From positions 5,828,001-5,892,000 of the forward strand of contig NZ_AP022567.1 of assembly GCF_010727475.1 (NCBI RefSeq): a stretch of DNA of 64,000 nt, given 5' to 3'. This DNA comes from Mycolicibacterium mageritense (lineage in GTDB: Bacteria; Actinomycetota; Actinomycetes; Mycobacteriales; Mycobacteriaceae). The notes below the pieces were generated by a model. It did no database searches, was not told the DNA's origin, and worked only from the letters and a program-made list of their open reading frames with translations. Position numbers and translations under genes: made by a program. This document shows positions 51,908-61,070 of this stretch, one piece after another (position 1 is the first letter of the stretch; each line of letters begins with the position of its first letter).

Positions 51908-52681
51908 TCACTGCCCCATCACGTATTTGACAGTAGGCCCGGCAGTCCAGCCGCCGTCAACCGCGATCTCGGCGCCCGTGACGTACGTCGAGGCGCCGGA
52001 CAGCAGATAGCCCACCGCGCCGGAGATCTCGTCGGCCTCGCCGACGCGGCCCATCGGGGTGTTCGGGTAGTTGCCTTCTCCCTGAGTGATACCGATCTGT
52101 GCGGTCATCGGCGTGTAGGTCATACCCGGATGCACCGAGTTGACCCGGATGCGGTCGGGTGCCAGTTCGACGGCGGCGATCTTGCTCAGGCCGCGAACTG
52201 CCCATTTGGAGGCGCCGTACCCGGCGGTCAGGGCCAGGCCCATGAGGCCGGCGGCCGACGAGATGTTGACGATGGAGCCGCCGCCCGCGGCGCGCATGGG
52301 CGCGATGACGGCCTGCAGGCCGTTGAACACGCCCACCAGGTTGACCTCGAGCACTGTCCGGAAATGGTCGAGCGGCTCGTGCTCGACGAACTGACCGGTC
52401 GAGATCCCCGCGTTGTTGACCAGGCCGTTGAGGGTGCCGAACTCGGTGAGGGTCAGTGCGACGGCGGCATTCCACTGCGCCGGATCGGTGACGTCGAGGT
52501 GCGCGAAACGGGCATCGGAGCCGAGTTCGGTTGCCAGCGCGGCGCCTTCGTCATCAAGCACATCGGCGATCACCACCTTGCCGCCGCCCGCGACGATGTG
52601 CTGCGCGAATGCCGCACCGAGCCCTCTGGCACCGCCGGTCACGATCGCCACCACGTCCGACAGATTCGGATTCGTCTGCAT
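51908..52681 (-). CDS. Short-chain dehydrogenase/reductase, hydroxysteroid-dehydrogenase-like
   Basis: 257 residues. The cofactor motif is TGGARGLG (15-22), then NNAG (89-92), and Ser142, Tyr155, Lys159 (YGASK). The segment IRVNSVHPGMTYTPMTAQIG is like 3-alpha(20-beta)-hydroxysteroid dehydrogenases. It starts 45 nt downstream of the WS/DGAT gene. Confidence 0.9.
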   Translation of the reverse strand: MQTNPNLSDVVAIVTGGARGLGAAFAQHIVAGGGKVVIADVLDDEGAALATELGSDARFAHLDVTDPAQWNAAVALTLTEFGTLNGLVNNAGISTGQFVEHEPLDHFRTVLEVNLVGVFNGLQAVIAPMRAAGGGSIVNISSAAGLMGLALTAGYGASKWAVRGLSKIAAVELAPDRIRVNSVHPGMTYTPMTAQIGITQGEGNYPNTPMGRVGEADEISGAVGYLLSGASTYVTGAEIAVDGGWTAGPTVKYVMGQ

Positions 52682-52726
52682 CTCAAAAACTTCCCTTCAT
52701 CTCTTGTTCGTAAGCGGGGCCGCCGG

Positions 52727-54112
52727 TCAGCCGGCGGCGGTCAGCAAGCGGTCCAGTTCGGCCTTTGCACCGTCGAGCAGTTCCCAGGGGTCGTCGACCA
52801 GGTTCGGATCGGCCTGTACGCCGACGTCCACGCATTCGCCGTAGCTGAACACGGTCACGTTGATGCCCATCCCCACGGTCAGCGGACCGACCGGGACGAT
52901 GTGTTCGATGCGGGCGCCGGCCATGAAGAGCTGCAGCGGCGGACCCGGGACATTCGACACGATCAGGTTGCTGCCCAGCGGCAGCTTGTCTTCCAGCTTG
53001 GCGGCCCGGAATCCCTTGAACAGCAGGCTGAGCAGCAGCGGCGGGGCGAAGTCGGTCAAGCCGACCGACTGCTGCGACTGCAGATCCTCGGCCAGGGCCT
53101 TGGCGCTGTTCATGCCGGTGTGGATTGCCGAGAGCCGCTCGACCGGATCTTCGACGTCGGTGCACAGCGACGCGACCATGGCGTGTACGAAGTTGCCGAG
53201 CTCGTCGTCGCCCGCGTCACGTGTCGACATCGGCACGGTGGCCAGGACCGGACGCTCCGGAAGCGCGTCGCGCTTGGCCAGATAACGGCGCAGGGCGCCG
53301 GCGACCACGCACAGGATGACATCGTTGACCTTGACGTCGCAGCTGTTCTTGACGTGCTTGATCTCGGCAAGCGGCAGCGATGCGTAGGCGAAGGTGCGGT
53401 GTGAACTCAGCGCGCCGTTGAAGCTGGTCTTCGGTGCGCTCATGGGCCGCGGGGGCGGGTCGTCGCGACGGAGATGGCAGATCGTCGTGACCGCGTGCCG
53501 AACGGTCTGACCCAGATACCGGACGACCTTCGGTGGGGATGTGGCCGCCGCCAGCGCGCCCCTGGCGAACAACTCGACGTTCGAATGCCGCGACTGCTCA
53601 CCGTCTTCCGGCAGGTCGATGACAGGCTCGTCGGCGTCGGGAATCACGTCGCACAGCACCGAGGACAGTCCGGCACCGGACACGCCGTCGACCATCGAGT
53701 GGTGGGTCTTGGCGATGTAGGCGACCCGGCCGCCTTGTAAACCCTCCACATACCAGCTTTCCCACAGTGGCTGGTTGCGGTCGAGTTGACGCGCGAGAAT
53801 CTCGCCGACCGCGTCGGCGAGTTCGCGGGCGCCGCCCGGAGACGGCAGGGCGGCGCGGTGGATGTGGTAGTCGAGCTTGAACGCGGGATCGTCGACCCAC
53901 ACGGGCCGGTCGAGCTGCAGTGGCACCTGCTGAATCCGGCGGCGGAATTGCGGAAGGTAGGGCAACCGCCGGTTCAGATGGTCCTTGAGATGCTCATAGT
54001 CGAATCCCGGAGCGTCGCTGGGGTCGAGAATCATCAATCCCAGCGTGTGCTGGGGCCATTCGGTGCCCTCCATGGACAGGAACATCGCATCCATTCCGGA
54101 CAAGCGCTTCAC
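52727..54112 (-). CDS. Wax ester synthase/diacylglycerol acyltransferase (WS/DGAT)
   Basis: 461 residues. The catalytic motif HHSMVDG is at residues 137-143. The N-terminus MKRLSGMDAMFLSMEGTEWPQHTLGL and the C-terminal SNVPGPPLQLFMAGARIEHIVPVGPL are classical for mycobacterial WS/DGATs. It heads the leftward operon with two SDRs and diverges from the Baeyer-Villiger monooxygenase over 204 bp. Confidence 0.95.
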   Translation of the reverse strand: MKRLSGMDAMFLSMEGTEWPQHTLGLMILDPSDAPGFDYEHLKDHLNRRLPYLPQFRRRIQQVPLQLDRPVWVDDPAFKLDYHIHRAALPSPGGARELADAVGEILARQLDRNQPLWESWYVEGLQGGRVAYIAKTHHSMVDGVSGAGLSSVLCDVIPDADEPVIDLPEDGEQSRHSNVELFARGALAAATSPPKVVRYLGQTVRHAVTTICHLRRDDPPPRPMSAPKTSFNGALSSHRTFAYASLPLAEIKHVKNSCDVKVNDVILCVVAGALRRYLAKRDALPERPVLATVPMSTRDAGDDELGNFVHAMVASLCTDVEDPVERLSAIHTGMNSAKALAEDLQSQQSVGLTDFAPPLLLSLLFKGFRAAKLEDKLPLGSNLIVSNVPGPPLQLFMAGARIEHIVPVGPLTVGMGINVTVFSYGECVDVGVQADPNLVDDPWELLDGAKAELDRLLTAAG

Positions 54113-54316
54113 CGACGACTCCGTTCGAGACTCAACCTCAGAGCCTGAAACGTAGCCATAACCAGGCCAAACGCGATGGTCGATTCCCGGTCAGCGGGAC
54201 ATCCGTCGACGCGCGGCCACGGCGGTCCAGTTGTGCCGGTGAGTGGGACAACGCCTGGTTGCAGTGCGTGGCGGTTCGTAACGTCACGATCGAATCTGAC
54301 GCGAAAGGCACCCACA

Positions 54317-55960
54317 GTGACAGCCCAACCAGCCCCGTCCGGTATCGCCCAAACCCCCGACGAGGTGGACGTCGCGGTGGTGGGAGCGGGCTTCGCAGGC
54401 TTGTATGCGCTGTACCGCCTTCGGCGTCAAGGGCTTTCGGTGCGGGTGTTCGAGGCCGCCGACGGCGTCGGCGGGGTGTGGTACTGGAATCGGTACCCAG
54501 GAGCGCGCTGCGATGTCGAGAGTGTGGACTACTCCTACTCGTTCGACGCCGATCTCCAACAGGAGTGGAACTGGACCGAGAAGTACGCCACCCAGCCGGA
54601 GATCCTGGCCTACCTCAACCATGTCGCGGACCGGTTCGACCTGCGCCGTGGCATCTCGTTCGGTACGCGGGTGACCGACTTGGTGCTCGACGAGAAGACG
54701 TTTCGTTGGGACGTCCGCACCGACCGCGGTGATGCGGTCTCCGCGCGCTTCTGCATCCTTGCCGTCGGCCCGTTGTCGAATGCGAACATCCCGGCGATCG
54801 AGGGACTCGACTCATTCGCGGGCGAGGTTTACCACACGGCTCACTGGCCGCATGAGGGTGTCGATTTCACCGGCAAGCGGGTCGGCGTGATCGGTACCGG
54901 ATCCTCGGGTATCCAGGCCATCCCGTGCATCGCAAGGGAAGCCGAACAGCTCTACGTCTTCCAACGCACCCCGAATTACAGCGTCCCGGCAGGCAACGTG
55001 CCGCTCGATGACGAGACGCGAGCGGCGCAGAAGGCCGGCTACGCCGAGCGGCGCAGGCTCTCGATGCTCAGCGGCGGCGGCTCACCGCATAGGCCCCACC
55101 CCAAGTCGGCCCTGGAGGTTTCCGCGGACGAACTGCGGGAGGCGTACGAGCGGCGCTGGGAACTCGGCGGCGTGCTGTTCTCCAAGACGTTCCCCGATCA
55201 GCTGCTCACCATCGAGGCCAACGACACCGCGCGGCTGTTCTGGGAGCAGAAGGTGCGCGCGGTGATCGACGATCCGGCGGTTGCCGACGTGCTGATCCCC
55301 AAGGACCATCCGATCGGCGCGAAGCGAATCTGCACCGACGACAACTACTTCCAGACCTTCAACCGGGACAACGTCGCGTTGGTGAACCTGCGCGCGACGC
55401 CGATCGAGCGCATCGACGCGGCAGGGGTCCACACCACCGACGCGCATTACGACCTGGATGCTCTGGTCTTGGCCACCGGTTTCGATGCGATGACGGGATC
55501 GGTCCAGAAGCTCAACGTGGTCGGCCGCGACGGCCTGACCCTCAACGAGGCATGGGCCGAAGGGCCTGTGACCTACCTGGGCCTCGGAATCCCGGGCTTT
55601 CCGAACCTTTTCAACATCGCCGGACCGGGTAGCCCGTCGGTGCTGGCCAACATGGTGCTGCACTCGGAGTTGCACATCGATTGGGTGGCCGACGCGATCG
55701 CCCACCTCGACGCACGGGACGCCGTGGCGTTGGAGGCACGCGCGGACGCCGCCGCCGACTGGGTTCAGGAGTGCGGCAATCGCGCGGCCGGAACACTGAT
55801 GCCCCAGGCGAATTCGTGGTATCTCGGGGCCAATATCCCGGGCAAGCCGCGGGTGTTCATGCCGTTCGTCGGAGGCTTCGGGGTGTACCGCGAGATCATC
55901 ACTGACGTCGCGGCCGCCGGGTACAAGGGCTTCGACATCCACGACGATCTGACCGTGTAG
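54317..55960 (+). CDS. Baeyer-Villiger monooxygenase (cyclohexanone-monooxygenase type)
   Basis: 547 residues from GTG 54317 with GAAAGG 9 nt upstream. It inserts oxygen next to a carbonyl, giving an ester or lactone, using FAD and NADPH. The first Rossmann motif GAGFAG is at residues 23-28. The type I fingerprint FxGxxxHxxxWP is F167-AGEVYH-TAHW-P178. The second motif GTGSSG is at about 193-198. An HSL-type esterase follows convergently, a usual partner for the product lactone or ester. The substrate is unknown. Confidence 0.95.
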   Translation: MTAQPAPSGIAQTPDEVDVAVVGAGFAGLYALYRLRRQGLSVRVFEAADGVGGVWYWNRYPGARCDVESVDYSYSFDADLQQEWNWTEKYATQPEILAYLNHVADRFDLRRGISFGTRVTDLVLDEKTFRWDVRTDRGDAVSARFCILAVGPLSNANIPAIEGLDSFAGEVYHTAHWPHEGVDFTGKRVGVIGTGSSGIQAIPCIAREAEQLYVFQRTPNYSVPAGNVPLDDETRAAQKAGYAERRRLSMLSGGGSPHRPHPKSALEVSADELREAYERRWELGGVLFSKTFPDQLLTIEANDTARLFWEQKVRAVIDDPAVADVLIPKDHPIGAKRICTDDNYFQTFNRDNVALVNLRATPIERIDAAGVHTTDAHYDLDALVLATGFDAMTGSVQKLNVVGRDGLTLNEAWAEGPVTYLGLGIPGFPNLFNIAGPGSPSVLANMVLHSELHIDWVADAIAHLDARDAVALEARADAAADWVQECGNRAAGTLMPQANSWYLGANIPGKPRVFMPFVGGFGVYREIITDVAAAGYKGFDIHDDLTV

Positions 55961-55974
55961 CGGATCCCCGCGAA

Positions 55975-56907
55975 TCAACGCGCGGGACGCAACGCGGTGG
56001 CGATGTCGGTGCCGGCCTGCCACCGGGCTTCGCCAGCCAGTGCCAGCCCCGACATGGTCATGAAGCCGTGGATGGCCCCCGGGTAGCATCGGTGCACTAC
56101 GGGAACGCCTGCGGCAGAGAGTGACTCGGCGTAGCGGCCTCCTTCGGAGCGGAGTGGGTCGAGCCCCGCGGTCACCACGACGGCCGGTGGCAGGCCCGAC
56201 AGATCGGCGTGCAGGGGCGAGGCGTAGGGATGCGTGCGCTCGGCCGGATCCGGCACGTACTGGTCCCAGTACCACTGCATCGCGGCCGCGGTGTTGTAGA
56301 AGCCAGTGCCGAACCTGCGATAGGACTCCGTGGTGAAATCGGCGGCGATCACCGGATAAAGCAGTGCCTGACACGCGATGTCGGGGCCGCCGCGGTCGCG
56401 GGCGAGCAGCGCCGTCACCGCGGCGAGGTTGCCGCCTGCGCTGTCCCCCGCGATCACGATCCGCGACGCGTCGCCGCCGAGCTCTTCGGCCTGTCCGGCG
56501 GTCCAGGACAGCGCGACGTAGACATCCTCGGCGGCCGTCGGCCAGCGCGACTCGGGGGCCAGCCGGTAATCGACCGACACCACGACCGCCCCGACGTCGT
56601 TGGCCAGTGACCGGCACAAGTCGTCGTGGGTGTCCAGATCGCAGAACACGAACCCGCCACCGTGAGCGAACACCAGCAGCGGTGGCGGTGCCGGACAACT
56701 CGCTGCGGGCCAGTAGATCCGGACTGGAATCCCGCCGGGGACGACGTCTTGGCGCACTGCGCCGATCGGTTGCGGTTCGGCGGGCGCGCGGTACCGGGCC
56801 CGCACGGCGGCCCTGGCCTCGGAGCCCGTCATCGTCTCCACCGCGGGAAACCCCGCGTTGAGGGCGGGCAGCAGCGCCGCGATCTCCGGATCGATGCTGA
56901 CATCCAT
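55975..56907 (-). CDS. HSL-type carboxylesterase/lipase
   Basis: 310 residues from ATG 56907. Oxyanion motif HGGGF at residues 82-86, nucleophile Ser156 in GDSAGGN, Asp in GLDPLRSEG and His in GAIHGF. It is clearly related to the other HSL esterase in the window. It overlaps the stop of the CAP-domain gene (TGATG), so translation is coupled. It could hydrolyse the ester or lactone from the adjacent monooxygenase. Confidence 0.92.
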   Translation of the reverse strand: MDVSIDPEIAALLPALNAGFPAVETMTGSEARAAVRARYRAPAEPQPIGAVRQDVVPGGIPVRIYWPAASCPAPPPLLVFAHGGGFVFCDLDTHDDLCRSLANDVGAVVVSVDYRLAPESRWPTAAEDVYVALSWTAGQAEELGGDASRIVIAGDSAGGNLAAVTALLARDRGGPDIACQALLYPVIAADFTTESYRRFGTGFYNTAAAMQWYWDQYVPDPAERTHPYASPLHADLSGLPPAVVVTAGLDPLRSEGGRYAESLSAAGVPVVHRCYPGAIHGFMTMSGLALAGEARWQAGTDIATALRPAR

Positions 56908-57392
56908 CACTCTGGCCGGCCGTACACCGCGACCACCACCGTGCGGTCCAGACTGTTCTCCGACCAGACGCCCATCACGGAGTTCGCGCAGTCGCGCATG
57001 ATCGCCAGGTAAGCGGGATTGCCGAACCACTGGTTCATCAACTCGATCCCGCTCATCGCCAGGGCGGGGTTGATCCCGACGGTCTCGGTCACCGGGCCGG
57101 CGAAACCAGCTGCGGCGGCCCGGGTCTGGGGCGTCGACCCGTCGGAGCCGACATCGCCGTCCAGCTGCCGGTTATTGAGTACATCGTTGGTGTGCCACTG
57201 CGCGGCGAGGCGCAACCGGGTATCGACCTTGAAGTCATCGGTACAGCCGGCCTGACGCCTGATCGTGAAAACGTTCGACACCACACTGTTGTTGAACCGC
57301 GTGTTGTCGGCATGGGCGACGGGAGCGGCCGTGCTCAGCGCCACGCAGACCACCGTCGCGGTACCGAGTCGGCGCGCCCGAGTTCGGATCAT
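56907..57392 (-). CDS. Secreted CAP/SCP-like domain protein
   Basis: 161 residues. A signal peptide ends near AHA-DN (residues 26-30). The mature part has CAP-domain features: LRLAAQWHTNDVLNNRQ, then DVGSDGSTPQTRAAAAGFAGPVTETVG, and the C-terminal MGVWSENSLDRTVVVAVYG. Only some of the usual His/Glu residues are present, so a metal-site role is uncertain. It precedes the esterase on the same strand and follows a DUF732 gene by 15 nt. Confidence 0.75.
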   Translation of the reverse strand: MIRTRARRLGTATVVCVALSTAAPVAHADNTRFNNSVVSNVFTIRRQAGCTDDFKVDTRLRLAAQWHTNDVLNNRQLDGDVGSDGSTPQTRAAAAGFAGPVTETVGINPALAMSGIELMNQWFGNPAYLAIMRDCANSVMGVWSENSLDRTVVVAVYGRPE

Positions 57393-57407
57393 GATGATTT
57401 TCTCCGT

Positions 57408-57782
57408 TTATCCCACCGGCGCCCGGTAGCCGACAGCCGAGTTGCGCAAGTGCCAGATCGCTGCCGGACACAGTTCGTTGACCGCCTGGTTGATCAGGTA
57501 CGAGGCCTGATGCTCGTCACCGGTGCCGAAGTCGGCCTTCACCTCACCGATCACCTGGCCGTACGGCAGGCCCGAGGTGACCTTGTCGCAGATGCCGTGT
57601 CCATAGGCCAGCGCCTGGTCGGCACCGGCGAAGTTGTAGCCAGGCCGCACAGTCACATTGACCAGATAGGCGACGGCGTCGGCATGCGCTGCCGCGGGCA
57701 CCGCGAGCCCTGACCCGGCCAGCGCGGCAGTGCTCAGCGCCAAGGTCGCGAGCCGTCGGCACCCGTCGAAAGCCGTTCTCAC
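57408..57782 (-). CDS. Secreted DUF732 protein
   Basis: 124 residues from GTG 57782. The signal peptide ends near AHA-D (residues 32-35). The DUF732 core AYLVNVTVRPGYNFAGADQALAYGHGICDKVTSGLPYGQVIGEV and NQAVNELCPA is typical of small mycobacterial secreted proteins, with the two cysteines probably disulfide-bonded. The function is unknown. It is the first gene of a leftward unit with the CAP protein and esterase. Confidence 0.85.
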   Translation of the reverse strand: MRTAFDGCRRLATLALSTAALAGSGLAVPAAAHADAVAYLVNVTVRPGYNFAGADQALAYGHGICDKVTSGLPYGQVIGEVKADFGTGDEHQASYLINQAVNELCPAAIWHLRNSAVGYRAPVG

Positions 57783-58181
57783 TCTCGGCTACCGCCTCTC
57801 ATGCGGTGACATCCTGCGATCTTCACCACCCAAGCACATACCCGAACACCTCGCGATCCCGCTGTCCCGCGCAGCGGGATACACCGTCGCAGCTCAGTCG
57901 CCGCGCATGGGGTGAAGCGGGTGAGGTTCAGGGAGCGGGGTGAGAGCTCGCGCCGTCAAACAGTCTTCGCGTTGTCAATGAAGTTCTGGGATCGGCGATG
58001 TCGACGACACCGCGGCGGCGGCGTTCGAACGCAAGTTACGCACGGGTAGCTCTCCGCTCGCGAAAGTCGGGTAGTCCACTACTCGATTCCCACCGACGAT
58101 CGCGGCCATATGATCGGCTCGAAACGAGGCGTCGGGACCATGAGCGGGGACGGCCAGCGAACATGAATTTCTATCCGGCAG
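57783..58181. other. Gene-free 400-bp region between the DUF732 and BTAD regulator genes
   Basis: No convincing gene is seen; short frames here are Arg/Ser-rich with no recognisable sequence. The region must contain the promoters of the leftward DUF732 unit and the rightward regulator. It holds a 9-bp inverted repeat at 57856-57864 and 57872-57880 with a 7-nt loop, listed separately. The stretch from about 57,960 to 58,180 looks less GC-rich than its surroundings. Confidence 0.6.
57856..57880. repeat. Inverted repeat ATCCCGCTG / CAGCGGGAT upstream of the DUF732 gene
   Basis: A perfect 9-bp inverted repeat with a 7-nt spacer, 73 bp upstream of the DUF732 start. It could be an operator or hairpin in the 5' leader. 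No U-tract follows on either strand. Confidence 0.4.
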
Positions 58182-61070
58182 ATGATGACCGTCGTTCGGG
58201 CCGATCGATGGGCGGCCATGACTGATTGCGTTGTCCTGCGGGAAAAGCTACGGATCCCCGAGGTTTCGGGGCTGGCGCGGCCGCGTCTCGAACAGCCGCT
58301 GCTGGCCGGTCCGCAAACCATCGTCGACATGGTGGTCGCGCCGGCCGGGTGCGGCAAGACCACGCTGCTGTCGCGAGTGGCCGCGGCATCGGCGGTGCCC
58401 GTGGGCTGGTACCGGGTCACGGCGGACGATTCGACGGAGCATCGGCTGGTCGCGCATCTGGCCACGGCGCTGTCAGCGGTGGCCGATACCGCCGCCGTCG
58501 GCTCGCTGGCCGAGTTGGTGGAGACGCTCGACGTGCCGGGCGGTTCGGGCGGCATGCTGATCCTCGACGACGTACACGAAATCGCCGACACACCTGCCGA
58601 GCGGGCTTTGGAGCGGTTCATCTCGCTGCGGCCGCGCCGCCTGCAGCTGATCTGCGGGTCGCGCCGGCTTCCCGACATCAACGTGCCGCGGATCCGGGTT
58701 TCGGGTTCGATCCGCGAGACCGGCAGTGACGATCTGCGCTTCCGCTCGTGGGAGGTCGAGGAACTGTTCGCCTCGGTCTACCGCGAGCCGCTGCGCCCCG
58801 AGGCCGCGGCCGCGCTCACCCGCAGGACCGGTGGCTGGGCAGCGGGACTGCAGCTGTTCCACCTCGCGACGGTGGGCCGCTCCGCGGCAGAACGCCATCA
58901 GGCCGTCGCGGCGCTCGGTGGCCGGTCCAAGCTCGTGCGGTCCTATCTCACCCGTAATGTGCTGGCCGAGCTGCCCGCGCAGCGGCGGGCATTCCTGTTG
59001 CGGACCTGCGCGCTGGGCCGGTTGTCGGGTGAGGCGTGCGATGCACTGCTGGGCATCAACGGCAGCCATCGCATTCTCGAGGAGCTCGAAACCGCGCAAC
59101 TGTTCACGTTCACCGATGACGGCGGCGTGTATTTCCGTTATCACGAAGTGCTGCAGGCGCATCTGGAGTTGGCACTGGTGGAGGAGTACGGCCCGGCCGA
59201 GGCCAAGGCGTGGTACCTCAAGAGTGCGCGCGTGCTGGAGGCGCTCGGCGAACAGCAGCAGGCCGCGCGCGCGTTCGCCAAGGCCGGCGATTGGGCATCG
59301 GTGTCGCGCCTGGTGCAGGATGCGGGCGGCGTACGCATCGACGCGACCGTGGTGGACGACGCGCACCTGCTGCCGGCCAGCACATGGCAGCACGATCCGT
59401 GGCTGGCCCTGGCCCATGCCCGGCGGCTGGTACGCGAAGGTGCGCTCGTGCGTGCCGCGGAGGCGTATCGCAATGCCCAAAAGCTCTATGACGACCCGAA
59501 CTATCAGCAGATCTGCCGATTCGAGGCGCGCGTGGTCTCGACCTGGCTACCGCCGGGCGGACGGCAGATGACGGCAGCCGTCGCGCACTGGAGCAATGCG
59601 CTGCGAGATGCGCTGCACCGGGTACCCGATCTCACCGCGCGAGTGCCCGCCGACGATCTCCGCGGCCGGTTGGTCCAGGGTCTCGCCGCCGTGGCCGCAG
59701 GCGAGCTCCGCCGGGCCCGCGACGTTTTGGGACTGATCGGCGAAGACGAACCGGCCGACCCGCTGGCGAGAGTGGTGGCGGGCCTGGCCCTGGCCGCGGT
59801 GGATCTGATCGACGGCCGCGCCACCGATCCGGCGGCGCGGTTCAGCACCGTCGCCATCGACGCGGACAACGAAGGCCTGCCGTGGGTTTCGCGGCTCTGC
59901 CACGGTCTGGAGCAGATCGCGCTCGTCGTCGCGGCCGATGCCGTGTGGCGTCTGGACGGCTGCGCGCACCTCGTCGATGCCGCCGAGCAGATGGGGGATC
60001 AGTGGGGCGCAGGGCTGCTGCGCTGGGTCATCGGTGTCGTCAAACAGCGGGTGGGGCAGGACGGAAAAGCCGAATTAACCGCGGCCGAAACGGTATTCGC
60101 GGACCTCGGCGCTCCGGTGCTGCAGCTGTGGTGTCGGCTCGCGGCCACCCGGCCCGGGGACAGCGCGTATCCGAAGCTGGTCGAAACGTGCCGCACCCTG
60201 CACGCGCGCGGGGCTCAGGCCTTCGCGCTGGGCAGGCTGGGTGCAGACGGCGCAGCCGAACTGGCGCGGCAGTGTGGCATTCCGCTCGCGGCGACCACCT
60301 ACCGCACGCCGGACGAACCGCGCAGCGCGTTCGCGGCGGCGAGCCAGGTGGTGGAGGCCAGCCTGCCGCCGGTGGCGATCACATGCTTCGGTGGTTACCG
60401 CATCGCGATCGATGGGGAGGTCGCGGAACTTTCGACGCTGCGCCCGCAGGCCCGGTCGGTGCTGCAGATCCTGTCGATGGCACCGGGCCGCGATCACCAT
60501 CGTGAAACCCTTGAGGACATCTTGTGGCCGGGCGTCGACCACTCCGTGGCGTGTCACCGTCTGCAAGTGGCGGTTTCGAGTGTGCGGACGATGTTCGGTG
60601 ACACGGGAATGTCGATCCGCCGCAGCGGAGAATCGTACCGGCTGTGCCTGCCCGAGCGGGCAACCGTCGACGTGCGCGATTTCACCGACGCACTGGCGCG
60701 GGCGGCCGCCGCATCGGCACGGGGAGATCTGCGGGGCCGGGTCGCCGCGCGGCAGGAAGCCCTCAATCTGTACACCGGCGATCTGCTGCCCGAGATCACC
60801 GGACAGCCCACGATCGACAGTGAACGTGAACGGCTGCGCCTCGCGGCGGCGGGCGCGGCGGCAGGGCTCGCGTCGGACTACCGCACGCTCGGTGAGTTCG
60901 AACAGGCGCTGATCGTCGCGCAGCGGTCCGTTCAGCTTGACCCGTACCAGGACTCGGCGTGGCTCGTGCTCGCCGACCTGCACGAGACGCTCGGCGACGA
61001 GAGCTCGGCCGAGTACGTCCGCCGCGAACATGCGCGCATGCAGGCCGATCTAGAGTTCTCCACCCTCTGA
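58182..61070 (+). CDS. MalT-like NTPase with C-terminal winged helix and BTAD domain (transcriptional regulator)
   Basis: 962 residues from ATG 58182; ATG 58218 is a possible start. The N-terminal NTPase of the STAND/MalT type has Walker A APAGCGKTT (53-61) and Walker B MLILDDVHE. A long helical sensor part follows. Near the C-terminus, ITCFGGYRIAIDGEVAELSTLRPQARSVLQILSMAPG begins an OmpR/SARP-type winged helix, followed by a BTAD domain (GDLLPEITGQPTIDSERERLRLAAAG). The usual LuxR helix-turn-helix at the end is absent; the DNA-binding part is the winged helix. It faces the contractile-tail operon, with a 21-bp 3' overlap. Confidence 0.88.
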   Translation: MMTVVRADRWAAMTDCVVLREKLRIPEVSGLARPRLEQPLLAGPQTIVDMVVAPAGCGKTTLLSRVAAASAVPVGWYRVTADDSTEHRLVAHLATALSAVADTAAVGSLAELVETLDVPGGSGGMLILDDVHEIADTPAERALERFISLRPRRLQLICGSRRLPDINVPRIRVSGSIRETGSDDLRFRSWEVEELFASVYREPLRPEAAAALTRRTGGWAAGLQLFHLATVGRSAAERHQAVAALGGRSKLVRSYLTRNVLAELPAQRRAFLLRTCALGRLSGEACDALLGINGSHRILEELETAQLFTFTDDGGVYFRYHEVLQAHLELALVEEYGPAEAKAWYLKSARVLEALGEQQQAARAFAKAGDWASVSRLVQDAGGVRIDATVVDDAHLLPASTWQHDPWLALAHARRLVREGALVRAAEAYRNAQKLYDDPNYQQICRFEARVVSTWLPPGGRQMTAAVAHWSNALRDALHRVPDLTARVPADDLRGRLVQGLAAVAAGELRRARDVLGLIGEDEPADPLARVVAGLALAAVDLIDGRATDPAARFSTVAIDADNEGLPWVSRLCHGLEQIALVVAADAVWRLDGCAHLVDAAEQMGDQWGAGLLRWVIGVVKQRVGQDGKAELTAAETVFADLGAPVLQLWCRLAATRPGDSAYPKLVETCRTLHARGAQAFALGRLGADGAAELARQCGIPLAATTYRTPDEPRSAFAAASQVVEASLPPVAITCFGGYRIAIDGEVAELSTLRPQARSVLQILSMAPGRDHHRETLEDILWPGVDHSVACHRLQVAVSSVRTMFGDTGMSIRRSGESYRLCLPERATVDVRDFTDALARAAAASARGDLRGRVAARQEALNLYTGDLLPEITGQPTIDSERERLRLAAAGAAAGLASDYRTLGEFEQALIVAQRSVQLDPYQDSAWLVLADLHETLGDESSAEYVRREHARMQADLEFSTL

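Noticed and set aside
57998..58225. 75-codon frame upstream of the BTAD regulator
   Set aside because: Arg/Ser-rich, no ribosome-binding site, no recognisable sequence, and it overlaps the regulator start.
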